Shown: one piece after another, positions 11,761 through 24,940 of the stretch
How the letters are laid out: every line of letters begins with the position of its first letter
Numbering within the stretch: the first letter of the stretch is position 1
Assembly (NCBI RefSeq): GCF_003711515.1
Contig: NW_021167080.1
Coordinates: 6,094,346 to 6,158,345 of the forward strand
Length of the DNA stretch: 64,000 nt
Direction: 5' to 3'
Origin: Sodiomyces alkalinus F11
Taxonomy: Eukaryota; Ascomycota; Sordariomycetes; Glomerellales; Plectosphaerellaceae
The notes under the pieces: generated by a model
What the model was told of the DNA's origin: nothing
What the model saw: only the letters and a program-made list of their open reading frames with translations
Databases searched by the model: none
Position numbers and translations under genes: made by a program

Positions 11761-14747
11761 GGGGGAAGCGAACAATACCTGGAATACGAGACATGACGAT
11801 GGATGAGATGAAGAACGAGGTCACAGCGGAAGCGTTTTCACTTGGGAGGCAGTCTTCTTGGTGTTTTGGTTCGGTTGTGCTTTGCCCAGGGACGGACCAA
11901 AGGAGGGGCCGGCCGTTTTGGGTGTACGAGACATGACAGTCATGAGAGCGAGCGAAAATTCTGCAGACGATATTGGTTAAACGTGTGTCTTTGGAAGCTG
12001 AACTATTTGTGAAGTCCTTGCAGCTATTCAACTTCAGCATCTCCAACCTCATCACAGAAGTACAAGGCATCCGTCAGAAGCATCGTGGTCCTGACTACTC
12101 CACAGATAACGTCCTCCATACCGACACAAAGTATCCAGACTACCTTGGTGGTTGACGTACCCGTTCGAGTAAGGTATTCTCTCCATAATAAAGGTACCTT
12201 CTAATCCATTACGAAGTACAGTGTCTTCTGTTCCTTGGGTATTACTTTTTGTGCCTAAGGTACCTACCTATTCTGACCGAACCGTATCTGTACAAGTGTA
12301 GACTCTATGTGTGGTTGTCCTTCACCCGGGCCCGCCTCATTGGTCTATTGTTAGAGGTACTATACAGTATCCGTGCCCTCATATGATTGGCCGGGTACCT
12401 GATTGAGGCGCCAATGCAACTCACCCGGATGGGGGTCTCTTGCCAGAACAATATTAGTGCCTTAAGATTATCGGGGCCTGCGACCGGGTCCAGGGTGATA
12501 GGGCAGGGCGGGAACGGACGCGTTTCCTTTTGTTTATTTTGGTTCGAAATTCTTCGCATGGTCGGATCAACAACTGCGTGTCATCGATCTCTATGTACGA
12601 AGTACCTCGTACGCATCTCGATCTCCTCTTTTCAACGTTTCCACTTTTGAATATGAGCTGTAATGCCATATTTTCGTGGTCATTGTAGAGAGGGCGATAG
12701 CTACGGGATAGTGGAACGGGAACATTTTTCTTCTTTTGCAAGACAGGCCGGACTAGTCCGTATCTGTGGTTCTGTAGTCCAGTTCACCGGACTCGAGGAA
12801 GATGCGGATATGATACGGTGTCTCAAACCATCGGGAGGCGGTCAAGTCTTACAATGTAAAGCCGGTATTGTCTGTCTTTCGGGACCTTCTCTCGAGAACC
12901 TGTGATATCAGTCTTCTCCGCCCCCAATAGCATTATACTTGACGTGCTAGAAGGAGAGAAATCCCCCGGTAGAGCATCACTGTGCTCCGTCTGATACGAA
13001 TATGTCATCATCCTGTCTACGACTGTTGATTCGTCGACCTTCTAAGAGGTAATACAGAGCACGGAGCCATTAAGCGCTTTGAATGTCGAACATGTGTGGT
13101 GGAAATGGTAAGCTGGGAGAGTGGTCGGCGTGTTTCACACCATTATACAACAGCGCGGTCTTTGCGAGCCGTGTTCGGCGTAGAGCATGAAAATCGAAAA
13201 TCCATCAAATTACAAGTCCTACGGTACTTCGTTGCATGCAGGTCCAATTAGGTCATGCTTTGTATGAAGTACTTCGTGGGTCGCCCGCGAAAGCTGCCCG
13301 CCCCGTGGAGCGGTTGACCATTTTTGTGACCAAGTAAGTACCTTAACCAAGGTGGACACCTTTCCCTCTACCAAGTAATTAGTACCTACCCGTGCCTGTA
13401 CCTGCCCGTGCTTGCTTGACCGGGGTTCCTGACCAGTCAACATCGTCAATCTCCCCCATCTTTCGTGTCCTTCTACTTTCCTTTTTCTCTCCTCCCTTGG
13501 GCCCCTCCCGATCCCTCTTCTACTCTCCTCCGTCTACCACCATTACACCGGGCCTTCTTTTTCCTTTTTTTACTTTTTGTTCCCTTTCGTTAACCCTTCC
13601 TCCCTTCTCCCCCCTTCTCTCCCTACCCCTCCGTCCGCCGCCCATCGTCGCCAGCGAGACAAGTATCGACCGACGCGGAGGGAGAGTCGACAGCCCAGAA
13701 ACGAGAAACGAGATTCAGAAAAGACAAGACATCTCCACGGTGTCTTGTCTGTCCTGACTTTTCGTAAGCGTTTTGCACTTTTCGAGGAACTGCACACACT
13801 CCCTTCTTCAACCCGAATAGCGAATTCCTGTCTACTTACCCTCGCGCCGTCCTTTTCTTCTCTCTTCGTTCTTGTCTCTCTTTGCCCGCCCTTATTTTTC
13901 AATTTTTTTTTTCTTCATTTCATTTCATTTGGTCCGCCAGCCGACACTTCATTCAAGGTCTGGATAGCCTCCCTAATAATAACATTGTGTCGCTTCACTC
14001 CAGTGCAGTGGCCCCTGCTTCCGTTTATCCTGGGGTGAATTTGGTGGTTCTCCTTCCCACGTCCGAACTACTACTTTCCCCGCCTTCCGCGTTCCGCCTA
14101 CGCCTCAGCGAAAGAAACAACGAACCATTGCGATCGGTTACCGCACCGCACTCTTGCGCCCTAACTGACGACGTGTCGAGGGAGAAGAGCCGAGTCTGGA
14201 ACGACAACAATAACCTGCTCTGTGGCATCCCACATCGGACTCCTTTCGTTAACGCGTAACGCATTTTTGGCCCGCCCCTTCTCTGGGCTTTCGCATTCCA
14301 ACTAAATCGACGTAAAAACGGACACTTCTCGCTGACCGGCTTTTTAATTCTTACGGCTTTTCCCAACCGACGACTGATTTTTCCTCAACTTGTCTCATCT
14401 CCCTACGCTCTTTGACCAGCTGTTCCTTTCTGCGATTTTCGGCCAATCACTCGTTGCGCTTTTTGTCCCTGTTCGTCGCCTCGCGTCTACCCAGCCTGCA
14501 GCGGGGCCTGCCACTTCGTATTCTACCGTCTTCGTCCTCCAGCTACGTAATACCTGCGAGATTTATACCCAACTCCTAGGCGTTCTTCATACCAGCCCGA
14601 ACAGTGTTATCGGCCTCCGATCTGTCGCCCAACGAACCACGAATAACTGGCATCACTGCGCCTATCACATCGTCAGACATTCATCTTTTTTGCACTGTAT
14701 GATCCCCTAGGCTTGTGACGATTCGAACTTCTCTCGGGCCCCTGATC
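11761..14747. other. Long intergenic region with pyrimidine-rich leader of the NUM1 gene
   Basis: No protein-coding gene was recognised in 3 kb. 11761-13400 holds dispersed GTACCT/AGGTAC and TACGAAGTACCTCGTACG-like motifs (for example 12595-12613 and 13259-13275). From about 13400 to 14747 the plus strand is strongly C/T-rich, typical of promoters and long 5' UTRs of highly regulated fungal genes. Several short upstream open frames occur there, but none resembles a known protein. Confidence 0.55.
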
Positions 14748-17700
14748 ATGGCGGCCTCGTCATTCGCGGGCCGGCCTGTCCTGCCCCCGGGTGATGGCGA
14801 TGGGTCGAACGACCCCTTCGTCTCTACCGTCGGCCCCAAGCAAATTCGCTTCTCCAACTTCGACAACCAGCTCTACGCACTGGGCCCTACCACATCACCA
14901 GGCCAGGCAAAACGTGCCTTGGAAGCCCACCTTGCCGAAACCGAACGCCGTATGGAGGAAGTGGGAAAGCTGGGAACAGCGTTGGTTGACCAACAGAAAA
15001 CCTTGGCCGAGCGCCTTCGCGAGGTTGAAAAGCTACAGGCCGAAGGCGACCTCAACCCAGAGCTTCGCCTGAAGCTATCCGAGATCGAAAAGGAATACCA
15101 CGACGTTGCACGCGAGACGGCCAGGGCCTTCCTTCCCAAGCAGCGAGTTCCCAGTAACGAAGCCGCTGGAGGCTCGCCCTACGTGCCTGAAGGTCGAAGT
15201 GGAAAAGTAAGTAGTTGGCTCCATCCGCTGACCGGGCCACCTGGCCCAAGTAAATTTGCCCAGCAGAGACAGGCTAACCCTCCGGTTATAGCGGTCCGTC
15301 AGTCCCTCGAAATTTGAGAGCCACGCCACCGGCTCTCCGACCAAGCTCAGCGTCCCGAACCGAAAGATTCGTAATCAGCCGGCCACCCGGGTCCACGACA
15401 TAGAATTTGCCGCCGAAATCAGCACCTCTTTGCTCGCCCAAGTTCGCAATCTGCAGTCTCTACTAGCCGAAAAAGACGAGGAGCTTCGAGATGTCAAGAC
15501 CGAGAAGTCAAGACTGGAAATCGAGGCAGAGGGTTTTCAGCAACGGGTCAAGACCCTGGATGAGAGCGAGCACCGCTACAAAGACGAGAACTGGAACCTC
15601 GAGACCCAGATCCACGAACTCATTGCTTCCCAGAAGGAAAGCGCCGACCGCGAGAAGAAGCTAACCCAGAGCCTGAATATCCTGCAAGCCCAGAAGAACC
15701 AAACCCAGAAAGAGTTGGATGAGGTCAAGTTGTCTCATGCCAGGTTGGTGGAGGAACACGAGGCTTCGGTGAAGCATCACGACATTGAGCTGGGTACAGC
15801 CAAGCGGAATGCTATTCTCGCCGAGGCGGAGCGGGCTACCCTCCAACGCAAGATTGACGACCTCATGGGGCAGAACCAAGAGCTCGCCAAGGCAATCTCC
15901 GCACAACGTGCGCGAGCGCTCGAACGCGAATCGAATAGAGGTACGAGCGACGACGAATTCGAAACGGCTACCGACAACGCCACTCCCGAACACTCGCCGC
16001 CGGCGTCTCCTATCAAAGGCACGCCCCGACACTCCTTCCTCGAATCAGAGACCCTCAAGACATCTCTACTCCACGCCCAGCGCACCATTCAGACCCAGCG
16101 ATCCCAGCTGCACCGCGAAAAGACTGAAAAGTTGGAGCTTAGGCGGCTCCTGCAGGATAGCCGGGACGAGCTCGAGAAACTGCGCAGTGATTCAGGTGGC
16201 GTCTCGAACCGCCGCGGTCGTAAGATAGACTCGAAGGAGTTCAAGAAGCCCGCCAAAAACTTGCTCGGAGGATCACGCTCCGCCAAGAGCGAAGTGTTCG
16301 TGGAAGACCCCGACTGGGAGGAACAGCCCGACAGCGCCACCCCAAGGCACTCCCCTACTTATGCGATCCCACCTTCCCTCGTAACTGGGCCAGGCGCGTA
16401 TCCGATGACCACTGATAATGAGACCAGCGACGCCGCCTTCGAGACGGCCAACGAGCGAGGCACCGAGACGGAGGATTTCCAAACGGGCGCCGAAGAATTT
16501 TCCGAGGAGGACGATGACGCGGAGACGGAGACGGAGAGCCCATCCAAGAACAGGGGAAGGGTTCGGCCCCCAAGCCTCAACCTCATTGGCAGCAGGAACT
16601 CGTTCGATAGCACGGCTTCGACTTCAGCCGACGAAGATTTTGACGAATTCGAGCTCAAGACGCCTATTGCACACCCGCAACAACGAATGCGACTCAGATC
16701 GAGCCGAGGCTTCTTGACTCGACGTTCTAGGCAGCCCAGTGAAGAGCCGGCACTTCAGAGCAGCCCCATGAGCCGCGCGACAAGCAGCACCGCTGGGACT
16801 CCTCAACAGCCAGCTCAGAGTCTGTTTGCTGAACTCGCCGAGCTAGAAGGGAGCGACGTTGAGTCTCTTGATGCGACGCCCAGCCGCAGCGTGCGGTCCA
16901 TTACGCCAGCCTCCGTCGCCAGGAGCCGCATGACCTCCGTGCCCCCTGTTCCTCCTCTGCCCGAGCTTGTCATGGTGGATAGCGGCATCATGACCGATCC
17001 TGTCAAAAAGAGCCTGGCATCATCCGCGTCGGAAGACGGCTCCCAGCCGGATTCTGCCAAGCCCGTCATGGTAGACTGCGGTGTCATGACAGACTCATCA
17101 GAGCTGCCACTGCCTGCCATTGCTCACCTATCTGTCCACGGGGATTCCTTGCCGAATGATGCATCGCAGTCTCGCCCGCATTCCATGCTGTCCTACAGTG
17201 ACGCTGGAGCGCAGTATGACGCAGACATGGCCGAAAAGCTTGCCCAGTTCCCTTTGCCTCCGTCCGCGACTGATATTGTCGTCGAGGTTCCTCCGCCGAC
17301 TCTCGTGTTTGCACCGATCGAGAACCAAGCTGTTGAGCCCGTCGAAGAGCCCCAGGAGGAACCTCTGACCCCACCGGCCCTAACCCTCACCGCCGCCGTC
17401 GAATCGCAGGATGTCGAGCCTGTGGCGGAGCCCGAAGTGCCACCGCCTCCGGCACCGATTCTTAGCCTGTCAACCATCGCATCGGAGCATGTGGAGCCGA
17501 AATCTGAACCTGAAGCCGTTCTGGTGTTGGGCTTCTCACCCCTTGTTTCCGAGCCCATCGAGCCTAAAGCCGATCCAGAGATCATGGCTCCTCCCCCTGT
17601 GTTGTCTTTCGCACCGGTCATCTCCGAAACAACGGAACCGAGAGTGGAGCCAGAACACGCGTCGCATCCAGCTCCGGAACTGGTGCTCTCCTCCCCGATA

Positions 17701-20167
17701 GCAGAGGGCCTAGAGCCACAAGTGGAGCCCGAGGCGCCATTGCCTCCTCCGGCGGTGCTGACACTGTCTCCTCTATCTGCCCACGATCTTGAACCTAGGG
17801 CCGAACCAGAGCTCAAGCTTCCTGCGCCGGAGCTGCGCTTCACACCCTTGACGGCTCTGGAGGTTGAGCCTCAAGCGGAGCCAGAGCCTCCTGCGCCAGT
17901 CCCTCCCGCTCTCGCCCTTTCGATCCTACACTCCGAGCAGGTGGAGCCTCGGGCTGACCTCGAGCCTCAACCTGTGTCTTTGACTTTCGCCGGTGTTCAG
18001 ACATGGGATATCGAGCCACGTCTTGATCCCGAACCTACTCCTTCTTCTCTGACTTTGTCGCCCGTGATGTCCGAAGATTTAGAACCAGTTAGCCCGCCGA
18101 TGCCCAGTCTACCAGTCCCACAATTTACCTTCTCGTCCATTGATTCCATCGAAACGGAGCCTGTTGCGCCACGGAGCCCGAAGCGGGATGCCTTCATCAT
18201 TCCAAGAAGCCTCGACTCTGCCTTGACCGAGATGATTCGACCCAGAACTCCTGATAACGCCCTGTTAGGTTCAGTGGCACGCCGCGGCAAGGGCAAGGAC
18301 GACGATCTTCCGGACGTGCTTATTGCTGAAGATGAGACTCGTCAATCACCTAGCGATCTCAAGCAGTCTGAAGGCACAGAGTCACAACAACCATTCAAGG
18401 AAATTTCACCCAATTCGGCTTCACGAGCTATGCCAAAGCGAGGTGTTCCGATGCTTGACCATTCCGCACAGACATTGCTCACAGCGCACGCTCTCGATGA
18501 GTTGTTCAAGGCGAAGACCAAGGGGCATGAAAAGTCGCTCTCCGCTGGAAGTAGCGTGGGAACACCCGGCACAGTTCGGATTCGCCGGCTCTCCCAGGAC
18601 CAGGACAGTATTGGTACCCCTGGGGACGTCTCCACTGAGCCTCAACCCGATGTCATCATGGACCGACGGCGGCGGAGCGCAAGCAGCAGCCGCGGTCCGA
18701 CTGACCGACTGCCGCCATTGCCCCAGAATCATAAGCAAGTCATTGCAGCCGCAAGGACTGGGTCTGCGCACAGCAACCACGGCAGCACGACCGTCATGGG
18801 CCCTCCACTGTGGCCTGCGTCGGCCATGCGAGCCCAACGACCTCGCACTCCCAACAGGCCACAGTCACCACTTTCCATCAAGGGGACACCGACGCCGCGA
18901 GCCAGCAAGCCTAGGGTCGGCATATCGGGCCCAGGGACTGTGATAGTCCATTCCCCCACCAAAGCCTCGACGCGGAGCCGGCGTTCTTCTGTCTCTTCCT
19001 TCGTCTCCGAGCTGGATTCGCGGTTCAATATTCGAGACAATGGATTGGGAATGAATCCTAATGGGTTCGGACCCAACACGGACCCACGCATGATCCAAGC
19101 CATCACCCAGACCATGATTGGGGAGTACCTGTGGAAGTACACGCGCAAAACCGGGCGCGGGCACATGTCTGAATACCGACACCGTCGCTACTTTTGGGTT
19201 CACCCCTACACCCGGACACTGTACTGGAGCGACCGTGACCCCACTGCGGTCGGTCGGTCCGAGGCCAAGGCGAAGAGCGTACCCATCGAGGCTGTCCGGG
19301 TGGTCACTGACGATAATCCATCACCGCCCGGGCTGCACCGGAAGAGTTTGATCGTCATCTCTCCCGGCCGAGTCGTCAAGTTTACATGTCCCACCGGGCA
19401 ACGGCACGAGACGTGGTTCAATGCCCTTTCGTACCTGCTGCTCCGGACCAACGAGGAAGGCCAGAACGATGCGGAGGAAATCGCTGGTAATATCACACAG
19501 GCAGACGTTGACGAGTTCAACCCGCAAGTTGGCGCTGAAGCTTCTGCATTCACGGCGAGACCAAGGGCCCCGGCTTCGCTCTCATCCTACAATTCTCGGA
19601 CCACCCAGAATCAGTCGCCGGCCATAGACATGTCGATGAACGTGCCCCGCCTGACGCCGACTCCGAATAAGAATGGTCCTAGCCAACGGCCGTCCTTGGG
19701 AACGTTGTCTAAACTTAGCGGCTACTGGAAGAGCAACCAAGTCCTCTCGGGCACCTTTTCCAGCCTCCGAAGCCGCAACGCGAGCCATAACAACCATGAC
19801 ATCTATGAGGCGAGCGAGGTCCAGGACAGTGGCGAAGATGAACAAGAGATGGAGCGTCTGAATCGAGAAGCCGGCCGACTTGAGAATGTTCGGGCTTGCT
19901 GCGACGGTGAGTTTGTCATTCTCTTTCTCGAATCCCCCAATAATTAGGCGTTAAGAGCGGATTGACTGACTCTGGCGTCTTCCAGGCAAGCACGATGTTT
20001 CAACACTTCCTCACCACCCGTCTTATTCCAAGCGCGGGAGGCCGTCTTATTCGCATTCCCATTCGCATTCCCATTCGCATTCCCATTCGCATTCGCATTC
20101 CGGACCTTCGACGTCGACAGCGACTGGGACGCCGACACCGATGAGCACGATGCTGTCCCGGGCCTGA
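14748..20167 (+). CDS. NUM1: NUM1/ApsA-type cortical anchor protein with PH domain
   Basis: Large cell-cortex protein that anchors dynein for nuclear positioning (NUM1 in yeast, apsA in Aspergillus). Exons are 14748-15206, 15292-19906 and 19986-20167, giving about 1751 aa. The N-terminal third is coiled coil (roughly residues 45-460). The middle is acidic and low complexity, with about twelve degenerate units built round an EP(x)2-3EP core (nt 17320-18180). A PH domain lies near residues 1415-1540 (EYLWKYTRKTGRGHMSEYRH onward), expected to bind phosphoinositides in the plasma membrane. Exon 3 supplies a tail with a His-Ser repeat. If the last intron is retained the protein ends at 19947 instead. 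The start is the first in-frame ATG (MAASSFAGRP). Confidence 0.92.
17320..18180 (+). repeat. EP-core amino-acid repeat array inside the NUM1-like gene
   Basis: About twelve diverged units of roughly 20-30 codons, each with a core such as VEPVAEPE, IEPKADPE, LEPRAEPE or VEPQAEPE, followed by a hydrophobic L/F-S-P segment. DNA divergence is clear, so this is an old expansion and not a recent slippage product. NUM1-family proteins often carry repeats in this position. Confidence 0.85.
20047..20101 (+). repeat. CATTCG/CATTCC hexamer array coding His-Ser repeats
   Basis: Tandem CATTCC and CATTCG hexamers in the last exon of the NUM1-like gene encode about seven His-Ser dipeptides. Hexamer units keep frame when copy number changes. 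Confidence 0.85.
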
Positions 20168-21630
20168 GTTGAAGCCTACCTTCCAGCAACCCATCTGTAT
20201 ATTCCTAACACACCTTCCCTCGGAACGGTGATAATTTCTTTCTCGTCGCTCACTATCCCAGACCCGTTTTGGACTCGGAAATTCATTCTCTTTTACGACA
20301 CATCGCCTGCACGCGACGATCTCCATGACTCAGACGATTTTTCTTCTTCCCTAGCTGTCTGTTTATTGTTTTCCTTCTGTCATCAAGGCCAATTTCCTTG
20401 AAGCCAATCTTTTGCGCACAACTTTGCGACTCAACCACACAGGCCGCCGGGCCTACGACACTAAAAAAACACGATATTTTCTTTTCTACGATGAACCGCT
20501 TGCATGCACCGTCGCCTTCCCCTCTCAAGCCATGGACCCTGTGTTTTTCTGGATTACATGTAAACAAAATTGCCCTGCCTCGGCTGTGTACTGTTGCAGA
20601 GTGTTGCCGGTGCAGGCTCAGGGGAGGAATATGAACCCGGGGAAGAAGGGAAAGGCTGGGGGAATGACCCAAATGGACCTTGTTCGATATATGTAATGCA
20701 TGGGGTATTCGTCCTCGTCCTCTCAATCCATCATCTTGTTCTTTTCTTCTTAATTGTTTCTTGTTTTGTTTCGAGATCTCCGGATCTTCTCTTCTTGACT
20801 ATTTCTTCGTCCTCTCCGAACCCTCGGCCTTGTTGCGCGTCTCCGAGTTCTGGACAGTCAACACGACTTTAAGCAAGAGGTTCCGAGGGTGGTCAGGGCC
20901 GGTCGGCATTTGCATCGGATTCAAGCCTACCTAGTTCTGTCGAACTTGACAACTGTTCATGATATTATTCCGGAGAAGACTGAATTGTTTGAAGAGCTCC
21001 ACCCCCGGATAGCTCGGCCTCCTCCCCGCGCTGGGGTAGGTATAATTACATCGTAAGCACATCGGTCAGTACATGGAGGTACCCACTATTACCGCGTTGA
21101 AGCTATGTACGGTACGTACCTTACCCAGTACGAATACGCACTAAATCCAACGGAGTACAGAAATTCTACCAAGGTCTTCTCGGGGTTTGTGACAGGGATC
21201 ACATGACGACGTCAGAGCTCTCTATTGGGTAAAGTTGAACCCCCATAGTTAACACATGGACCTTGACGTAACGATCCCGTAGCCTTTGTCCGTCCCTCTT
21301 GTTGCCCTCAATTGTACAAAGTACGGAGTACGTACGCGAGGCCAGGAACACAAGAATTCAACCTCCGTACCGCCAAGCCATCTTACCTGTGTACCTATCT
21401 CCAATTATCCTCGTGCCCTGTTTCACCGCTCTGTACCAGATACAAGACGACCAGAGCTGGGTACCTCATTCCATGGTTCATGCCAATCGGTATCGGTATC
21501 GGTTTCGCTTACTGTCTTCTCAGAAGGGAGGGTTGAAAGTTACTCCATGCACCGATTCCATCCATTCAATAGATACGGGCTACTATCTCTTTTGAGCAGT
21601 TAGAAACCATCATTCTCCTCTCTCTCACGG

Positions 21631-21686
<56 letters not shown>

Positions 21687-21721
21687 TCGCGGCCGATCAT
21701 TGGGGAGGGGAGGAAAGAGAG
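20168..21721. other. Intergenic with CT microsatellite before the SMP-protein gene
   Basis: This holds the 3' UTR of the NUM1-like gene and the promoter and leader of the SMP-domain gene. A motif GTACGGAGTAC lies at 21321-21331, and GTACGGTACGTACC-like sequence near 21110. The (CT)24 run is listed separately. No coding region was recognised. Confidence 0.5.
21634..21681 (+). repeat. (CT)24 microsatellite in the 5' leader
   Basis: An uninterrupted CT dinucleotide run of 24 units ends 40 bp before the start codon at 21722. It probably lies in the 5' UTR and is likely length-variable among strains. Confidence 0.9.
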
Positions 21722-24700
21722 ATGGGCAGCTGGGCCGTGTTCTTGTTCGCCTACCTCCTCGGCGGGCTGACCTTCATCCCTCTCGCCCTCCTCGCCTTCC
21801 TCGCGCACGCCCACTTCTCTCTCCCCTACCGAGAGCATAGCGGAGGCACCGAGACCCACGACGAGTACTCCGAGAGCATCGTACAGCCTGGAGATGACCT
21901 GGCCCCTCTCGAGGATGCAAGGAGCACGGGCGCCCTGAAGGAAGAGGCTGGCAGCCTCCGGTCACGCTCGACCCAGGAGAGCGAGGTGGCCGCCGGATAC
22001 TTCGCCGTCTGCAGAGAGTACGTGCCCATGGGTATCAACGCGAAACCCATCGAACGGGCCACGCCTGTCGGGTCGACCACGGTGGCGGCCCCGAGCCAGA
22101 GCGTCTACCAGACCATGTATCGCAGCATCTTCGACAGGAAACAGCCGCAAGGGCCCTTGGACAACAAGAACGCCATTAGCCAAAGACCGAAGAATGCAGG
22201 CAATGTCTTCTACGTCGTTCTCAGGTTCGTTTGGTCTTCACATCGTCTTCTTCTTCTTCTTCTTCTTCCTCATTTGTTTGCCTGCCTTGGAAACAGGCTT
22301 TTTGCTCGGCAGATGTGCTGACCTTTTTGCTTCCCCCACCACAACAGGCACGGTCATCTCATGCTCTTCGACGACGAGGAACAGCTCGAAGTCCGACACG
22401 TCGTTTCCCTAGCCCACCACGATATTAGCATTTACTCCGGAGGAGACATTACACCCGAAGGCGAGCTTTTCATCAAGAAGAATGCCCTCTGCTTGTCGAG
22501 ACGCCAGGATGGAACGGACACTGGCCCTGATGGCCAGCTTTCCAAGCCTTTCTATCTGTTCTCCGAAGATAGCTCGGCTAAAGAGGATTTCTACTTCGCC
22601 CTCATCCGGAATCAAGAACAATACTTCGACGTTGATAAGACAACACCCAAGCCTCGTCAATTCGAGGTAAAGAATATCATCTCTCTCGTCCAGAGACTCC
22701 ACTCCTCCGAAGACCAGGTCCCGACGAGGTGGTTAAATGCCATGATCGGTCGTGTGTTCCTGGCGTTATACAGGACGGCCGACCTCGAACACTTCATTCG
22801 AGAGAAGCTCACCAAAAAGATCTCCCGTGTGAAGCGGCCGTCTTTCCTCACCAACATCGTTATTCGAAAGATCGATACGGGCGACTCGGCTCCGATTCTC
22901 CTGAACCCTCGACATAAAGAGCTCAGCGTCGAAGGAGAGTGCGCCATGGAGGGAGATGTGAAGTACACGGGTAACTTCCGACTGGAAGTGGCTGCCACGG
23001 CGCGACTCGATCTTGGGACCCGATTCAAGGCTCGCGAGGTCAACCTGGTCCTAGCCGTCGTGCTGAGGAAACTGGAAGGTCACGTCATATTCAAGATCAA
23101 GCCACCGCCGAGCAACAGGATCTGGTTCTCGTTCCAGACCATGCCCAAGATGGAGATGACGATTGAACCCATTGTCAGCTCTCGACAGATTACATACACC
23201 CTTATCCTCCGGCAAATCGAGAACCGGATTAAAGAAGTCATCGCCGAGACGCTAGTCCAGCCCTTTTGGGACGACATACCCTTTTCCAACACGGAGCACA
23301 AGAAATGGCGTGGCGGCATCTGGGAAGGCGACGACGCTGTTGTTACCTCCTCTAGGATAGAGGCCACCATCGCGCAGGGAGGAGATGTTGACGCTGTGGA
23401 CCGTCTTGAGAGGTCAGGAGAGGCAGGAGAGGTCCAAGCGGAACTGCGACCCATCGAGAAGAGCATCAGCGAACCTCTCGCCGATAACGCGGCTCCCACG
23501 GGCTTGCTTGGAAGGAAGTTGGCCAAAAAGTCATCTGCGAGTACCCTGACGGGGACCACGACTGGTGCTGACACCCAGACATCGGGTCCTTCGGCCTCTC
23601 TCCCGAGGACATTACGACCTGGCTCCATGTCGAGCCCTTCAGATCCTGTAATACGCACCGATCCCACGCACGCCGACGTTTTCAAACCGTCATCATCACC
23701 ACCGGACCATGCATCGAGCATGATGGCGGCTCTATCGGCTTGGTCACAACCAGCGTCCGCTGTGGACACTCCGCTCGATTCTCCCGCCCGCCCAGCGTCC
23801 GTGTCACAGGGCCCAAGTCAGTCTTTTCGGTCCACCTCTTCGTCCCAGGAAACAGCGGATAGCGAGAAGGAAGTCGAAGGGACAACTGTCGCCTCGAATC
23901 GGCGCAATACTGCTTCATCAACGGACTCTGCTTTCCAGGACGACGGTACCAATACATCGGCGCCTCCGTCGCCGTCTCTCAGGCACTCGCTAAGGAGCAA
24001 CACAGGGTCGATAAAGAGCAACGCAAGCGCTATAACCAGGGGTCTATTTGCTCGGCGGGAAACCACGGGCGACTCGCAGTCAAGCGGACAGTCCAACAGC
24101 GATTCGAGCCACAAGCGGACTACGCTCTCCGCCATGGCGAGCGCGGCGACACAGGCGCGCCAGTGGGGCTGGAACGCACTGCAGCGACAGAAAGAAGGGA
24201 GGATCGGCTCGTTCGGCGAGTCGTCGCCACCACCCCCCTTGGACTTGAGTAAGCCTATGGGACGGGGCCAACCGCTCCCTCCGCCAGGAACGCCGCTCCC
24301 CAAACCGGATAAGAACTCGAAGGTTACCACGATCCCCGTACCACCCAAGCATAAACCCGTACCGCCGTCGCCGTCGCCGTCGCAGGCACCAGAAAGGTGG
24401 CAGGAAACGCAGCTCTGTGAAGAAAACGAGAGCGGGGACGGGAAAGCAGAACGCAAACCGGTACCGACGCCGCCGTTGCCAGCCCGGAGGTTGAGGGATA
24501 GGGGTGGGGGCGGGGGCGGGGATGAGAGGGGTAATGGCAACGATGTGCTCATCATCGCTGCGCCGGTTGGGTCCGAGCCGTCGACACCGATGGAAGAGGA
24601 GGTCTTGAGGGGCTACGAGGAGTCGGGTCACGGGCAGCCGTGGGCCGAGGACCGAGCAGGCGTCGATCCGAGCAGTCTAGATTCTTCCCTCACCCGCCGT

Positions 24701-24940
24701 CTTGCGTCTCTGGAAGGAAACGAAGCGAATGCATGGGCAGACTCGGTGCGCTCAGACAAGGACAGTCCGGGATTGGGCAAGGAGGAGAGTTCCATACAGG
24801 CGCGGCCGGCCCGCCAGGGGGCTCAGGAAGCCGACGACGATGAGGATTTTTCGGGGTGGTTTGATAACGGCGAGTTGGAGATGGAAGAGGAGGAGAAGCT
24901 GGAGGAGCAGGGGAGTCAGATGGGGAATGTCAAGCGTTGA
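21722..24940 (+). CDS. NVJ2: SMP/PH-domain lipid-transfer protein, NVJ2/TEX2 type
   Basis: ER membrane protein of organelle contact sites; SMP domains carry lipids between membranes. Exons 21722-22224 and 22348-24940 give about 1031 aa. An N-terminal hydrophobic segment starts at residue 3 (WAVFLFAYLLGGLTFIPLAL and on), consistent with an ER anchor. A PH-like region covers about 160-285. The SMP domain covers about 292-477, starting PTRWLNAMIGRVFLALYRTA and ending near LVQPFWDD. The C-terminal half is disordered, rich in Ser/Pro/Thr with poly-Pro patches, and ends in an acidic stretch. The start is the first ATG after the CT repeat. NVJ2 sits at nucleus-vacuole and ER-Golgi contacts in yeast; the same role here is inferred. 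Confidence 0.9.

Noticed and set aside
14715..14747. Upstream GTG as start of the NUM1-like protein
   Set aside because: Non-ATG; the ATG at 14748 is the first in-frame ATG and begins family-like sequence.
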